Origin: Paludibacteraceae bacterium
GTDB lineage: Bacteria; Bacteroidota; Bacteroidia; Bacteroidales; Paludibacteraceae
Direction of reading: 5' to 3'
Length of the DNA: 19,068 nt
Assembly (NCBI GenBank): GCA_018055865.1
Contig: JAGPGR010000004.1
Coordinates: forward strand, 1-19,068
Positions 1 to 6,873 of the stretch are shown piece after piece. The notes under the pieces were generated by a model. The model saw only the letters and a list, made by a program, of their open reading frames with translations. It searched no databases and was not told where the DNA came from. Positions within the stretch are counted from its first letter, which is position 1. Every line of letters begins with the position of its first letter. Both the position numbers and the translations under genes were made by a program.

Positions 1-1
1 A

Positions 2-451
2 TCGCAGGAGGAATTGGTGAAATCTGATGTTCAGATATCAATAGCCGACGTGAAAGGTACCAATGATGAAACCGGTGTGGATATTGCTACTCTGCAGGAA
101 CATAAAGTGATTGTACAGGAAGAAGTGGTGGAAGAAAAAGTGTTCGAAATTGTGGAACAACCGCCTTCGTTCCCCGGTGGAGAAGCAGCCATGTATGAAT
201 GGCTCAGTAAAAACATCAATTATCCGGTTATTGCTCAGGAAAACAACATTCAGGGACGTGTTAAGTGTCAGTGTGTGGTAGGGAGCAATGGTGAAATTGA
301 AGATGTAAAAGTAGTTCGTGGTGTTGACGCCAGTTTGGACAAAGAAGCTATCCGGGTAATCAGATCCATGCCAAAGTGGATTCCCGGAAAACAAGGTGGA
401 AATGCCGTGAAAGTACGCTACACGTTACCGGTACAGTTTAAGTTGCAATAA
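2..451 (+). CDS. tonB: Energy transducer TonB, C-terminal part (5' end outside window)
   Basis: The reading frame is open to the left edge of the window, so this is the 3' part of a longer gene; the TTG at position 14 is not a credible start. The last ~95 residues form a TonB C-terminal domain: a PSFPGGE entry motif, then YPVIAQENNIQGRV, a VGSNGEIEDVKVVRGVD segment, SMPKWIPGKQGG, and a final VRYTLPVQFKLQ strand. In this family the domain contacts the TonB box of outer-membrane receptors and passes on energy from ExbB-ExbD in the inner membrane. The ~50 residues before it are rich in E and V, as in the periplasmic linker of such proteins. The missing part should hold the membrane helix. Inference: exbB and exbD genes probably lie just upstream, because this gene order is common in Bacteroidales. 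Confidence 0.92.
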   Translation, partial: SQEELVKSDVQISIADVKGTNDETGVDIATLQEHKVIVQEEVVEEKVFEIVEQPPSFPGGEAAMYEWLSKNINYPVIAQENNIQGRVKCQCVVGSNGEIEDVKVVRGVDASLDKEAIRVIRSMPKWIPGKQGGNAVKVRYTLPVQFKLQ

Positions 452-474
452 TACTTAAATCACAATTAAAAAAT

Positions 475-525
475 GACAAAATTTAATCAGTCTTGATTTT
501 TTTCAGGATTTGATTAAATTTTGTC
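475..525 (+). terminator. Long perfect inverted repeat after tonB, possible terminator
   Basis: A 15-base arm at 475-489 (GACAAAATTTAATCA) is exactly complementary to 511-525. The intervening bases can extend the hairpin: 491-496 pairs with 503-508 with one G-U pair, leaving a TTTTTT loop. The sequence after the hairpin is only moderately T-rich, so this may be a weak terminator or a 3' RNA-stabilising structure between tonB and the next gene. A second, smaller hairpin follows: ACAATAAAA at 535-543 pairs with 551-559 across a 7-base loop. Confidence 0.55.
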
Positions 526-662
526 TTGTTTATCACAATAAAAGTAGGTGTTTTATTGTTGATTTATAAACGATTTCAACAAGGGGAAGCCTGTGTGTTG
601 TAAAAAGTTGAAACGTAAATAAAAATTATTCAACCTATACCCGATTTCATATACATTAAGTC

Positions 663-1604
663 ATGAAAAAAGAAACCCTGTTGACAGTTTTGTTGCTCAC
701 AGTTTTACTGTTTGCGGCATGTGGCAAGAAGGCCAAAAGAACTGAAAATACGAACACAATGACCAGCGGTTACATCAAAATAGCTGTTGATCAGACTGTT
801 CAGAACGTGATTCAGAACGAAATTGATGTATACGAAGCGCTGCATCCTGTTAAAATTGAACCAATCTATACTTCTGAGCAAGAAGCAGTTGAACTACTGA
901 AAAAAGACAGCGTTCGTTTTGCAGTGACAGCCCGAAAATTTACACAAGCAGAACTTAGCTATTTTCATGAAAAGACATTTCAACCCGAAGCTATCCGAAT
1001 AGCTATCGACGGAGTTGCAATAATTACAAACCCTTCGAACAAAGACTCTGTAATAAGCGTAAAGGACGTAAAACGCATTCTTACAGGAGAAGTGACTCAA
1101 TGGAATCAGATTTATCCGGCGTCAAAAATGGGTAAAATTCAGGTTGTATTCGACAATACAAACTCAAGCATAGTACGTTATGCAAATGATTCTATCTGCC
1201 GTGACAAACCTTTGTCGCGCAGTTTGAGTGCTCTTGAGCTGAATCAGGAAGTGGTGGAACATGTGGCAAAAGTTCCAAATGCACTGGGCTTGATTGGAGT
1301 CAACCATATCAGCGATATGAATGATTCAATAGTTGTTGATTTTACTAATAAAGTGCGTGTAATGAAGGTTTCTTATGAAGATAACGCTGTAGCAGCAAAC
1401 AGTGTACAACCTTTACAATATTACCTGTACAATGCTGAATATCCTTTCAGGCGCGCCATTTATGTGCTTCTGAATGACCCTAGGGGCGAATTACCCAAAG
1501 GATTTACCCGTTTTATTGTGGGCGATAAGGGTCAGCGTATCATTAAGCGCACCGGGTTACTCCCCTCAACAATGCCTATTCAGGCAGTGAAAATAGTTGA
1601 ATAA
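663..1604 (+). CDS. PstS-like phosphate/solute-binding lipoprotein
   Basis: This is a 313-residue protein with a lipoprotein signal: a hydrophobic stretch at residues ~5-19 and a lipobox LFAAC with Cys20, so it should be lipid-anchored. The mature part resembles the PstS/PBP-like substrate-binding family. It has IKIAVDQTV near the start, a middle DSVISVKDVKRILTGEVTQWNQ segment typical of these proteins, then VVFDNTNSSIVRY and NALGLIGVNHISD, and near the C-terminus FTRFIVGDKGQRIIKRTGLLP. No pstC, pstA or pstB genes are nearby. It lies 211 bases after tonB and 92 bases before a TPR gene, which suggests a role linked to TonB-dependent import rather than a classical phosphate ABC transporter. That role is inference. 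The ATG start is supported by the signal peptide beginning at residue 1. Confidence 0.82.
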   Translation: MKKETLLTVLLLTVLLFAACGKKAKRTENTNTMTSGYIKIAVDQTVQNVIQNEIDVYEALHPVKIEPIYTSEQEAVELLKKDSVRFAVTARKFTQAELSYFHEKTFQPEAIRIAIDGVAIITNPSNKDSVISVKDVKRILTGEVTQWNQIYPASKMGKIQVVFDNTNSSIVRYANDSICRDKPLSRSLSALELNQEVVEHVAKVPNALGLIGVNHISDMNDSIVVDFTNKVRVMKVSYEDNAVAANSVQPLQYYLYNAEYPFRRAIYVLLNDPRGELPKGFTRFIVGDKGQRIIKRTGLLPSTMPIQAVKIVE

Positions 1605-1696
1605 TCTTATATGAATATCAAAAACAAAAATTTGGTATAAAATTTGGAGAATAGACATTACATTGATATTAATATTAACAATTATATAAAAGAAAA

Positions 1697-3289
1697 ATGA
1701 AAAAAGGAATGATTTTAACACTGTTTGTGGCACTTTTTACCATGTTGTCGGCAAGCAACAAAACGGCGATAGATTATTACGAATCGGGTGATATGAAAAA
1801 AGCCAAATCTTTATTTTTAGCTACACCAAATCTTGATGCAGTTGATTATTACTATTTGGGAATGATAAATCTGAAAGAAAATAACCAAAAAGCAGCAAGT
1901 GAATCTTTCAGCAAAGGACTGCAGGCAGATCCGGCTAACTTATTCAATAGTGTTGGTATGGCTGCTATTCAGTTGGCAACCGAACCCAAAGTTGCTGAAA
2001 AAGCCCTTAAAGCAATCAGTGGTAATAAACTGTATAAAAAAGATCCGAAAATGCAGGTAGCTATTGCTGAGGCTTTTACGCTGATTAAAAATAAAGCATT
2101 GACCGATATGTATATAGCTAAAGCTAAAAAAGCAGATAAGAAAAGTGCGCTTCCTTATATTTTTGAGGGAAATCAGTTGATGGCCAATGGAAAAAACAAC
2201 GAAGCAGCTGTAAGTTTCGAAAATGCAGTTTATTTTGACCCCAATTCTAAAATTGCACTTGTTAAATTGGCTCAACTGTATGTAGGAACAAGAAAACAAA
2301 TTGCTTTCGATTATCTGGATAAAACCACTACACTGGATCCTAACTACGAATATGGATGGAAAACTCAAGCCGATTTGCGTTACAAAAACGGTTTTTATCC
2401 CGAAGCTAAAAAAGCATTTGAAAAATACATGAGTTTGATTAAACCTCAACCTGAAGATTATCAAACTTACGGCGAGATACTTTATTTCAATAAAGATTTC
2501 ACCGGATCGTTGGAAGCATTAGCTAAAGCTCCGGTGAATACCGTAACTAATCGTCTGAAAATGTACAGTTTACACGATCAAAACAAATATGATGAAGCAA
2601 TCCCCATAGCTCAAACACTTGTTAATACAACCAGCAAATCGGATTTGATTTATCAGGATTATGCTTTCTATGCCGAAATGCTCAACAAAACAAAAGATTA
2701 TCAAGGTGCAGCAAAATATTATGAGTTAGCTTACGAGGCGGATACAACCCGCATCAGCGGAATTACCGACATTGCACGTGCATATGAACGAGCCAGGGAT
2801 TATCCAAAAGCTATTCAATACTATCAGAAAGTAATTGATGTAAATCCGGCTCACACACTGGCAGATATGTATTCGTTGGGTGTGGCATATTATAGTGCTG
2901 GAACAGATCTCACAGCTACTCCAGATGAGCTGAATCGTTATGAGTACTTGTCCAAAGCAAGCGACGCATTCGGCAATATGGCTACCACTTTCCCGGATCA
3001 ATACGTTGGACTACTATATCAGGCTCGTGCAAATTCTGCCATGGACCCCGAAACAACTAAAGGACTTGCAAAGCCCTATTATGAAAAATTGCTGCCTACG
3101 TTGCTTCTGACTCCGACTGAACGCAAAAGCGAAATCATGGAAGTTTATCAGTATATGGGTATTTATTTCCTGAAAAAGGACGATTATCCACAATCCCGTT
3201 CATACTGGGTGAAGGTGCTGGAACTCGATCCCGAAAACGCCATAGCCAAACAGGTAATTACAAGTATTGATTCTGTAAAAAGAAAATAA
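1697..3289 (+). CDS. Secreted TPR-repeat protein
   Basis: This is a 530-residue protein. The N-terminus MKKGMILTLFVALFTMLSAS looks like a Sec signal peptide cleaved near residue 20. The rest is a solenoid of tetratricopeptide repeats. Clear units include the one around ALPYIFEGNQLMANGKNNEA (~155-190), YPEAKKAFEKYM (~230-245), DYQGAAKYYELAYEAD (~335-350), DYPKAIQYYQKVIDVNPAH (~368-386) and the C-terminal DYPQSRSYWVKVLELDPENA (~500-520). Such repeats bind proteins, and no catalytic domain is visible. Location in the periplasm is inferred from the signal peptide. The gene follows the PstS-like lipoprotein by 92 bases, and an intrinsic terminator begins 21 bases after its stop, so it is probably the last gene of the tonB transcription unit. 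Confidence 0.85.
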   Translation: MKKGMILTLFVALFTMLSASNKTAIDYYESGDMKKAKSLFLATPNLDAVDYYYLGMINLKENNQKAASESFSKGLQADPANLFNSVGMAAIQLATEPKVAEKALKAISGNKLYKKDPKMQVAIAEAFTLIKNKALTDMYIAKAKKADKKSALPYIFEGNQLMANGKNNEAAVSFENAVYFDPNSKIALVKLAQLYVGTRKQIAFDYLDKTTTLDPNYEYGWKTQADLRYKNGFYPEAKKAFEKYMSLIKPQPEDYQTYGEILYFNKDFTGSLEALAKAPVNTVTNRLKMYSLHDQNKYDEAIPIAQTLVNTTSKSDLIYQDYAFYAEMLNKTKDYQGAAKYYELAYEADTTRISGITDIARAYERARDYPKAIQYYQKVIDVNPAHTLADMYSLGVAYYSAGTDLTATPDELNRYEYLSKASDAFGNMATTFPDQYVGLLYQARANSAMDPETTKGLAKPYYEKLLPTLLLTPTERKSEIMEVYQYMGIYFLKKDDYPQSRSYWVKVLELDPENAIAKQVITSIDSVKRK

Positions 3290-3310
3290 ACCAGATTCAA
3301 AAAACAAAAT

Positions 3311-3338
3311 AAAAGGCTGCTTTCGGGCGGCCTTTTTT
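3311..3338 (+). terminator. Intrinsic terminator after the TPR gene
   Basis: AAAAGGCTGC (3311-3320) pairs with 3327-3336 around a TTTCGG loop. The GC-rich core GGCTGC/GCGGCC contains one G-U pair. The right arm runs into TTTTTT (3333-3338). It sits 21 bases after the TPR stop codon and just before the next promoter. Confidence 0.9.
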
Positions 3339-3355
3339 GCGTCAATAAAAAGTGT

Positions 3356-3363
3356 TAACTTTG
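3356..3363 (+). promoter_or_regulatory. Bacteroidota -7 box ahead of the M16 protease
   Basis: TAACTTTG matches the Bacteroidota -7 consensus TAnnTTTG exactly and lies 25 bases before the TTG start codon of the protease gene. The nearest upstream TTTG (3336-3339) is only 16 bases away, shorter than the usual ~19-21, so the -33 element is weak or different. Confidence 0.5.
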
Positions 3364-3388
3364 CAGGCCATTTTTTACATAATCAGAA

Positions 3389-4612
3389 TTGGAACATTAT
3401 AACACATTTCTAACAGATAAAGGGCTGAGAATAATTCATTTACCTCAGTCGTCACCGGTTTCGTACTGCGGAGTTATTGTCAATGTGGGCTCAAGAGACG
3501 AAAACGAAGATGAGCAGGGAATGGCACATTTCATTGAGCACATGTTGTTCAAGGGAACCAACAAACGGCGATCGTCTCAGATTATCAACAGGCTGGAGGA
3601 TGTAGGAGGCGAATTGAATGCCTATACATCCAAGGAGGAAACGGTAATATACGCCGGTTTTCTGAGTGAATATACCGAAAGAACCATTGAACTGATAGCC
3701 GATCTGGTACAGCACTCCCGATTTCCTGAAGCGGAAGTGGAAAAAGAATTATTGGTGATACAGGATGAAATCCAATCGTACAAAGACAGCCCTTCTGAAT
3801 TAATTTACGATGACTTCGAAGAAATCCTTTTTGACTCCAATCCGATGGCTCACAATGTGTTGGGAAGATCGGAAAATCTAGAAAAATTCACTTCAAAAAA
3901 AGCGATGGAATTTTATCATACATTCTATCAGCCAGAAAATATGGTTTTCTTTTCTTCAGGCAGCCAAGATTTGAAAAAAATTATCAGGTGGGTTTCCAAA
4001 TATTTCGATTTTCGTCAGAAAGGATATGGAAATCACGCCCGTATAATACCTCCAACAACGAGCAAAGAAGTAAAAACCATCAGCCGGGATACGCATCAGG
4101 TGCATGTGCTGATGGGAGCGAGAGCATACGACCTTTATCATCCCGAAAGAATGACCATGTATCTGCTGAATAATATTCTGGGTGGACCCGGAATGAATAG
4201 TTTGCTCAATCTTTCGCTCAGAGAACGCAATGGACTGGTTTATACGGTCGAATCTTCGGTACAGACTTTTACGGATTGTGGCTGGTGGGGAGTCTATTTT
4301 GGTACCGATCCGGAAAATGCAGATAAATGCGAACGCCTGGTTCGGACGGAATTAATGAAATTGTGCGATAGCAGGATTTCTGAACCAAAACTCAAAAAAT
4401 ACAAACTCCAGCTCGAGGGCCAACTGGCAATAGCTGCCGAAAACAAGGAAAGTATGGCACTTTCTCTTGGGAAAAGCTACCTGCGATACGGAAAATTCGA
4501 TTCCAATGAGCAAATAAGAAAGAAAATTGAAGAAATAACAACTGACCGTTTGCAACAGGTAGCTTCCGAAATGTTTGATGTAAATAAACTGACTGTGCTG
4601 AAATACACCTGA
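3389..4612 (+). CDS. M16-family zinc metallopeptidase (pitrilysin/processing peptidase type)
   Basis: This is a 407-residue protein. The inverted zinc motif HFIEH is at residues 47-51 (H47, catalytic E50, H51), and E127, 76 residues later, is the expected third zinc ligand. These are the hallmarks of an active M16 subunit. The C-terminal half carries the second M16 fold, including LGGPGMNSLLNLSLRERNGLVY, the R/Y-containing segment of the family. No signal peptide is visible, so it is probably cytoplasmic. The start is a TTG at 3389: a stop lies in frame at 3380-3382, no ATG fits, and homologous proteins begin at about this point with a short NTFLTDKGLRIIHLP-like strand. It is followed after 2 bases by the methyltransferase gene, so the two are almost certainly co-transcribed. 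The natural substrate cannot be told from the sequence. Confidence 0.9.
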   Translation: MEHYNTFLTDKGLRIIHLPQSSPVSYCGVIVNVGSRDENEDEQGMAHFIEHMLFKGTNKRRSSQIINRLEDVGGELNAYTSKEETVIYAGFLSEYTERTIELIADLVQHSRFPEAEVEKELLVIQDEIQSYKDSPSELIYDDFEEILFDSNPMAHNVLGRSENLEKFTSKKAMEFYHTFYQPENMVFFSSGSQDLKKIIRWVSKYFDFRQKGYGNHARIIPPTTSKEVKTISRDTHQVHVLMGARAYDLYHPERMTMYLLNNILGGPGMNSLLNLSLRERNGLVYTVESSVQTFTDCGWWGVYFGTDPENADKCERLVRTELMKLCDSRISEPKLKKYKLQLEGQLAIAAENKESMALSLGKSYLRYGKFDSNEQIRKKIEEITTDRLQQVASEMFDVNKLTVLKYT

Positions 4613-4614
4613 TT

Positions 4615-5241
4615 ATGACACTCGACGATTATGTACTGCAACATATAGATGAAGAGCCGGAATATCTGGCTGCAATAAACCGCAAAACCTGGGTGAAACT
4701 GATGAATCCCCGAATGTGCTCGGGCCATCTACAAGGGCGTGTGTTGAGTATGATATCCCGGATGATTCGACCGGAGCGAGTTTTGGAAATTGGAACTTTT
4801 ACCGGATATTCTGCACTTTGTTTTGCCGAATCGTTGCCCGAAAGCGGATTTGTTGATACCATCGAAATAGATGACGAACTGGAAGATTTTATCCGGGATA
4901 ATTTCCGCCAGTCTCCTTTTGAGGGTAAGATTAATCTTCATATTGGCAATGCGTTGGAAATCGTTCCCTCGCTTAAATACGATTACGATCTGGTTTTTGT
5001 GGATGCTGATAAAAGTCAGTACAGACGATATTATGAAGCTGTTTTCCCTAAAGTAAAAGCCGGCGGATTTATCCTTGTCGACAATACGATTTGGGCAGGT
5101 AAAGTGATTGAAAACGTGCAGTCAAACGACCGGCAAACCAGCGAAATTATTCGTTTCAACGATCTGATTAAAGCTGATAATAGGATAGAAAAGATCATTT
5201 TGCCCCTTCGGGATGGCTTGACAATTATCCGAAAAAAGTAG
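4615..5241 (+). CDS. Class I SAM-dependent O-methyltransferase (COMT-like, family 3)
   Basis: This is a 208-residue protein, a normal length for bacterial family 3 O-methyltransferases. SAM-binding motif I is LEIGTFTGYSA (57-67), followed by the acidic IEIDDE (83-88) that contacts the ribose. The segment DLVFVDADK (125-133) and the DN pair D156-N157 in LVDNTIWAGKV supply the metal ligands D130, D156 and N157 known from catechol and caffeoyl-CoA O-methyltransferases. It should therefore methylate a vicinal hydroxyl on a small molecule in a metal-dependent way. The substrate is unknown. It starts 2 bases after the M16 protease stop, which suggests translational coupling. Confidence 0.9.
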   Translation: MTLDDYVLQHIDEEPEYLAAINRKTWVKLMNPRMCSGHLQGRVLSMISRMIRPERVLEIGTFTGYSALCFAESLPESGFVDTIEIDDELEDFIRDNFRQSPFEGKINLHIGNALEIVPSLKYDYDLVFVDADKSQYRRYYEAVFPKVKAGGFILVDNTIWAGKVIENVQSNDRQTSEIIRFNDLIKADNRIEKIILPLRDGLTIIRKK

Positions 5242-5261
5242 TATCAAACAATGAATTTGAA

Positions 5262-5284
5262 TTTTCTCTTTTCTTTTCTCTTTT
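5262..5284. repeat. Homopyrimidine mirror repeat, potential triplex (H-DNA) site
   Basis: Two identical arms TTTTCTCTTTT (5262-5272 and 5274-5284) flank a single C at 5273. Each arm is itself symmetric, so the 23-base tract is a perfect mirror palindrome of only C and T. The pyrimidine bias continues to about 5302 with only one A and two Gs. It fills most of the 85-base gap between the methyltransferase and thioesterase genes. Confidence 0.7.
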
Positions 5285-5326
5285 ATCTTTTTCGTTTGTT
5301 TTAGTTAAAAAAATCTGACAGAAAAA

Positions 5327-5728
5327 ATGTATACTTACGAATTGGACTTCAAAGTGCGCGATTACGAATGTGATTTGCAGGGGATTGTGAATAATGCAGT
5401 GTATCAGAATTATCTGGAACATACACGCCACGAATTTTTGCTGAACAGTCATGTAAGTTTCTCTGAACTTCATGAACAAGGAATTGATGCCGTGGTAGCA
5501 CGAATAGAAATAGCATACAAAAATCCGTTACGCTCACGGGATGAATTTGTTTGCAAGTTGAATGTGAAAAAAGAAGGGGTGAGATATATTTTTCATCAGG
5601 CCATATACCGCAGACCGGATAATAAATTGTGTGTAACAGCCAAAGTGACAACCGTAGTAGTAGTGGATGGAAAATTGGTGTCTCAGTTTGATCTTTTCGA
5701 TAAATTAATAGCAGAAAGTGAACGTTGA
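5327..5728 (+). CDS. Acyl-CoA thioesterase, 4HBT hotdog fold (YbgC/FcbC type)
   Basis: This is a 133-residue protein, the usual length for a single hotdog domain. The N-terminus VRDYECDLQGIVNNAVYQNY carries the 4HBT signature, with D16 in the position of the catalytic aspartate and N22/N23-Y26 following. The long hotdog helix is YLEHTRHEFLLN (~29-40). Strands such as ARIEIAYKNPLRSRDEF and CVTAKVTTVVVVDG follow. Family members hydrolyse short- to medium-chain acyl-CoA or 4-hydroxybenzoyl-CoA thioesters in the cytoplasm. The physiological substrate is not evident here. It is in the same + strand run as the methyltransferase and the Fe-S factor, but the 85-base pyrimidine-rich gap upstream leaves open whether it has its own promoter. 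Confidence 0.87.
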   Translation: MYTYELDFKVRDYECDLQGIVNNAVYQNYLEHTRHEFLLNSHVSFSELHEQGIDAVVARIEIAYKNPLRSRDEFVCKLNVKKEGVRYIFHQAIYRRPDNKLCVTAKVTTVVVVDGKLVSQFDLFDKLIAESER

Positions 5729-5753
5729 AGCAACTTTTTAAGGTGTAAATTTG
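5724..5753 (+). promoter_or_regulatory. Promoter for the DUF59 gene (-33-like GTTG, -7 TAAATTTG)
   Basis: TAAATTTG (5746-5753) matches TAnnTTTG. GTTG at 5724-5727 is a 3-of-4 match to the -33 TTTG with an 18-base spacer. The -33 element overlaps the last codons of the thioesterase gene. The -7 box covers the TTG at 5751, which therefore cannot be the translation start of the next gene. Confidence 0.55.
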
Positions 5754-5780
5754 TTTGAAAGTAAATTACAACAACTGAAC

Positions 5781-6095
5781 ATGAATGAGTTTTTAGAAAA
5801 AGAAGAAAGAATAGTAAGAATGCTTCGCACCGTATTCGATCCCGAGATACCAGTGAATATTTATGATTTGGGATTGATTTACAAAATTGAAGTAAAAGAG
5901 GAAGGTGTGGTGGATATTGATATGACCCTTACAGCTCCCAATTGTCCTGCTGTGGATTTCATTGTTGAAGATGTGATAATGAAAGTAGAAAGCGTTGAAG
6001 GCATTAATAAAGCCAATGTAAATATCGTTTTTGACCCGCCCTGGGATAAAGATATGATGAGCGAGGAAGCTCAATTGGAACTGGGCTTTCTATAA
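5781..6095 (+). CDS. DUF59 / MIP18-family Fe-S cluster assembly protein
   Basis: This is a 104-residue protein from the ATG at 5781. A longer frame could begin at TTG 5751, but that codon lies inside a -7 promoter box. The protein is a single DUF59 domain: RTVFDPEIPVNIYDLGLIY near the N-terminus, then DMTLTAPNCPAVDFIVEDV with the conserved cysteine of the TxxxCP motif, and VNIVFDPPWDKDMMSE near the end. Relatives (SufT, the MIP18/CIA2 family) help mature Fe-S proteins and are often encoded with suf genes. No suf genes are in this window. It lies 52 bases after the thioesterase and 37 bases before lpxH. Confidence 0.88.
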   Translation: MNEFLEKEERIVRMLRTVFDPEIPVNIYDLGLIYKIEVKEEGVVDIDMTLTAPNCPAVDFIVEDVIMKVESVEGINKANVNIVFDPPWDKDMMSEEAQLELGFL

Positions 6096-6106
6096 ATTTG
6101 AACTTT

Positions 6107-6132
6107 TCAACCATTCAACTACTCAATCACTC
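6107..6132 (+). repeat. Octamer tandem repeat TCAAnnAn abutting the lpxH start codon
   Basis: Three consecutive octamers, TCAACCAT, TCAACTAC and TCAATCAC (6107-6130), are followed by TC and then the ATG of lpxH at 6133. The same kind of octamer precedes tdh. Confidence 0.65.
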
Positions 6133-6873
6133 ATGATTTACTTCGTTTCCGATGCACATTTAGGTTCCCGGCTTGTGAAAAATCCCCGTGAGCACGAAAT
6201 GCGTCTGGTGAACTGGCTGGATAAAGTCAAATCCGATGCTGAGGCCATTTACATGCTTGGCGATATGTTTGATTTCTGGTTTGAGTATAAAACGGTGATG
6301 CCCAAAGGATTTGTCCGTTTTCTGGGAAAAATGGCCGAACTGACTGATAGTGGAATTGAAATACATTACTTTACAGGAAATCATGATATCTGGACTTTTG
6401 GATATCTGGAACACGAGATTGGATTGAAAATTCACCGCATGGCTGAAATTATAGAACTTAGTGGCAAGAAATTCTACTTAGCTCACGGAGACGAACTTTT
6501 TTCAGATGAAAAAGGATTTAAGATAATCCGGAGAATATTCCACAGTCCGACTCTTCAGAAGTTGTTTCAGTTGCTCCCTCCCCGGATAGGGCAAAATTTC
6601 GGATATGCATGGTCCAAGAGTAACAGGGAAAAGATTCTTCACCTCGAAAACAACTATCAGGGTGAAGAAAACGAACCGCTGGTCGTTTTTGCAAAGAAAT
6701 TTGTTGAAAGTCATGATGTCGATTTCCTTATTTTCGGTCACAGACATATAGAACTGGATCTGGAACTGAAAACCCAATCGAGAGTTATTATTTTAGGCGA
6801 TTTTATAGGTATTTTCTCCTATGGAATTTTTGATGGTGTGAATTTCAGGCTGGAAGCAGATGCACCCGCTTAG
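6133..6873 (+). CDS. lpxH: UDP-2,3-diacylglucosamine diphosphatase (LpxH-type calcineurin-like phosphoesterase)
   Basis: This is a 246-residue protein. All metal-binding motifs of the calcineurin-like fold are present in order: D7-x-H9 (SDAHLGS), G43-D44 followed by D47 (LGDMFDFW), G82-N83-H84-D85, H118-G119-D120, and near the C-terminus FGHRH. The insert EKGFKIIRRIFHSPTLQKLF and the SKSNREK segment after HGD match the LpxH helical cap rather than general phosphoesterases. LpxH cleaves UDP-2,3-diacylglucosamine to lipid X, the fourth step of lipid A synthesis, on the inner face of the inner membrane. Presence of this enzyme indicates a Gram-negative outer membrane. The gene ends at 6873, four bases into the stop region of the convergent EEP gene. 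Confidence 0.87.
   Translation: MIYFVSDAHLGSRLVKNPREHEMRLVNWLDKVKSDAEAIYMLGDMFDFWFEYKTVMPKGFVRFLGKMAELTDSGIEIHYFTGNHDIWTFGYLEHEIGLKIHRMAEIIELSGKKFYLAHGDELFSDEKGFKIIRRIFHSPTLQKLFQLLPPRIGQNFGYAWSKSNREKILHLENNYQGEENEPLVVFAKKFVESHDVDFLIFGHRHIELDLELKTQSRVIILGDFIGIFSYGIFDGVNFRLEADAPA

Noticed and set aside
663..1604. Classical phosphate ABC transport locus
   Set aside because: Only a PstS-like binding protein is present. No permease, ATPase or PhoU gene flanks it.
1940..2464. 174-codon open frame antisense to the TPR gene
   Set aside because: It is a shadow of the TPR coding strand, rich in F, I, C and S with no domain, and the opposite strand has a clear repeat protein.
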